Source of the DNA: Anastatus disparis
Lineage: Eukaryota; Arthropoda; Insecta; Hymenoptera; Eupelmidae
NCBI GenBank assembly: GCA_017163975.1
Contig: JAFFSR010000218.1
Location: forward strand, 6,017,501-6,081,500
DNA: 64,000 bases
Direction of reading: 5' to 3'
The position numbers and the translations under genes are program-made. The notes under the pieces were generated by a model. It had not been told where the DNA came from, did not search any database, and worked only from the letters and a program-made list of their open reading frames with translations. This document shows positions 63,586 through 64,000 of this stretch, in pieces; the stretch's first letter is position 1; every line of letters starts with the position of its first letter.

Positions 63586-64000
63586 GTTCCTAATTGACTA
63601 ACTGTTAACAAATATTAAATTTACATTTATATGAAGTTTAAATGATAATACTGACAATAATATTGAATAGAATATGATTTTAAATGTAAGATTATTCAAA
63701 TGTGAATAAACAAACATTTTAATATAAATTAATACATTTATTGGAATTTCATCGTAAACTGTTAAATATATTATGTTTTAATTTTAAAAAAATTGAATTA
63801 GAATCATAACAAAATTAATTGCATTTTATGAAATTATTAATATATCATAAATTATCCAAAGTATATATTTCAAATTTACTTACCCAACTCACAATTATCT
63901 TGAATTATTTTTTTTTATTCATTGAATCGTCAATAACTAAAAATCTAATTAATTAATATTTGATAGTTCCATTATAGCATATTTTATTTAACACAAAATA
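63586..64000 (-). promoter_or_regulatory. 5' leader and predicted 5' UTR intron of the BTB-TLDc gene
   Basis: On minus, donor GTTGG|GTAAGTAAAT at about 63884 and acceptor TTAACAG at about 63607 predict one intron in the leader, leaving about 20 nt before the ATG. No other gene is seen to the window end. Confidence 0.5.

Noticed and set aside
1..64000. CRISPR arrays, operons or prokaryotic signals
   Set aside because: Gene structure is eukaryotic throughout, and no regularly spaced repeat array is present.

Overview
This window is eukaryotic, and very probably insect nuclear DNA. Genes are split by short introns with consensus GT..AG ends, intergenic DNA is very AT-rich, and mobile elements are mostly short (tRNA-derived SINEs, inverted-repeat MITEs, decayed transposon ORFs). 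The proteins are animal housekeeping families. A single-exon ankyrin protein with a PRANC/F-box-like tail points to Hymenoptera, most likely a parasitoid wasp. The species cannot be named from the sequence.

Layout, left to right. 1-8.9 kb: katanin p80 (KATNB1) on the minus strand, lacking only its 3' end. 10.6-11.5 kb: a UPF0598 (C8orf82-like) gene on plus, divergent from KATNB1. 12.5-14.6 kb: the WD40 protein AAMP on minus, convergent with UPF0598. 15.8-26.3 kb: an accessory, repeat-rich stretch holding a 516-bp MITE, a possible hAT-like remnant, decayed transposon ORFs, two strong hairpins, a young SINE with intact target duplications, the ANK-PRANC-like gene, a 165-bp TA-flanked MITE, a poly(A)-ended retroposed sequence, a Nup133-like gene fragment, a 0.77-kb element with very long inverted repeats, and a near-perfect 346-bp palindrome with a 10-bp flanking duplication. 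26.5-28.5 kb: calcineurin B on plus, whose 5' leader starts right beside that palindrome. 32.3-46.2 kb: a 4-coumarate-CoA-ligase-like acyl-CoA synthetase on minus, with PPP4R2 on plus nested in one of its introns. 47.3-50.8 kb: the mitochondrial half-transporter ABCB10 on minus. 53.2-54.3 kb: a Gag-like zinc-knuckle protein gene on plus. 54.3-61.9 kb: gene-poor DNA with a Mutator-like transposase remnant, two SINE copies and a long (TA)n tract. 61.9-63.6 kb: a BTB-BACK-TLDc protein on minus.

The host genes form no operon or single pathway. Exon junctions were worked out by hand and phase-checked. Seven of the eight multi-exon or single-exon host coding sequences close in frame. The exception is the acyl-CoA synthetase, where one junction does not match in phase and an exon is probably missing from the model. 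The most unusual material is the 25.1-26.3 kb double inverted-repeat block abutting the calcineurin B leader, and the ANK-PRANC-like gene.
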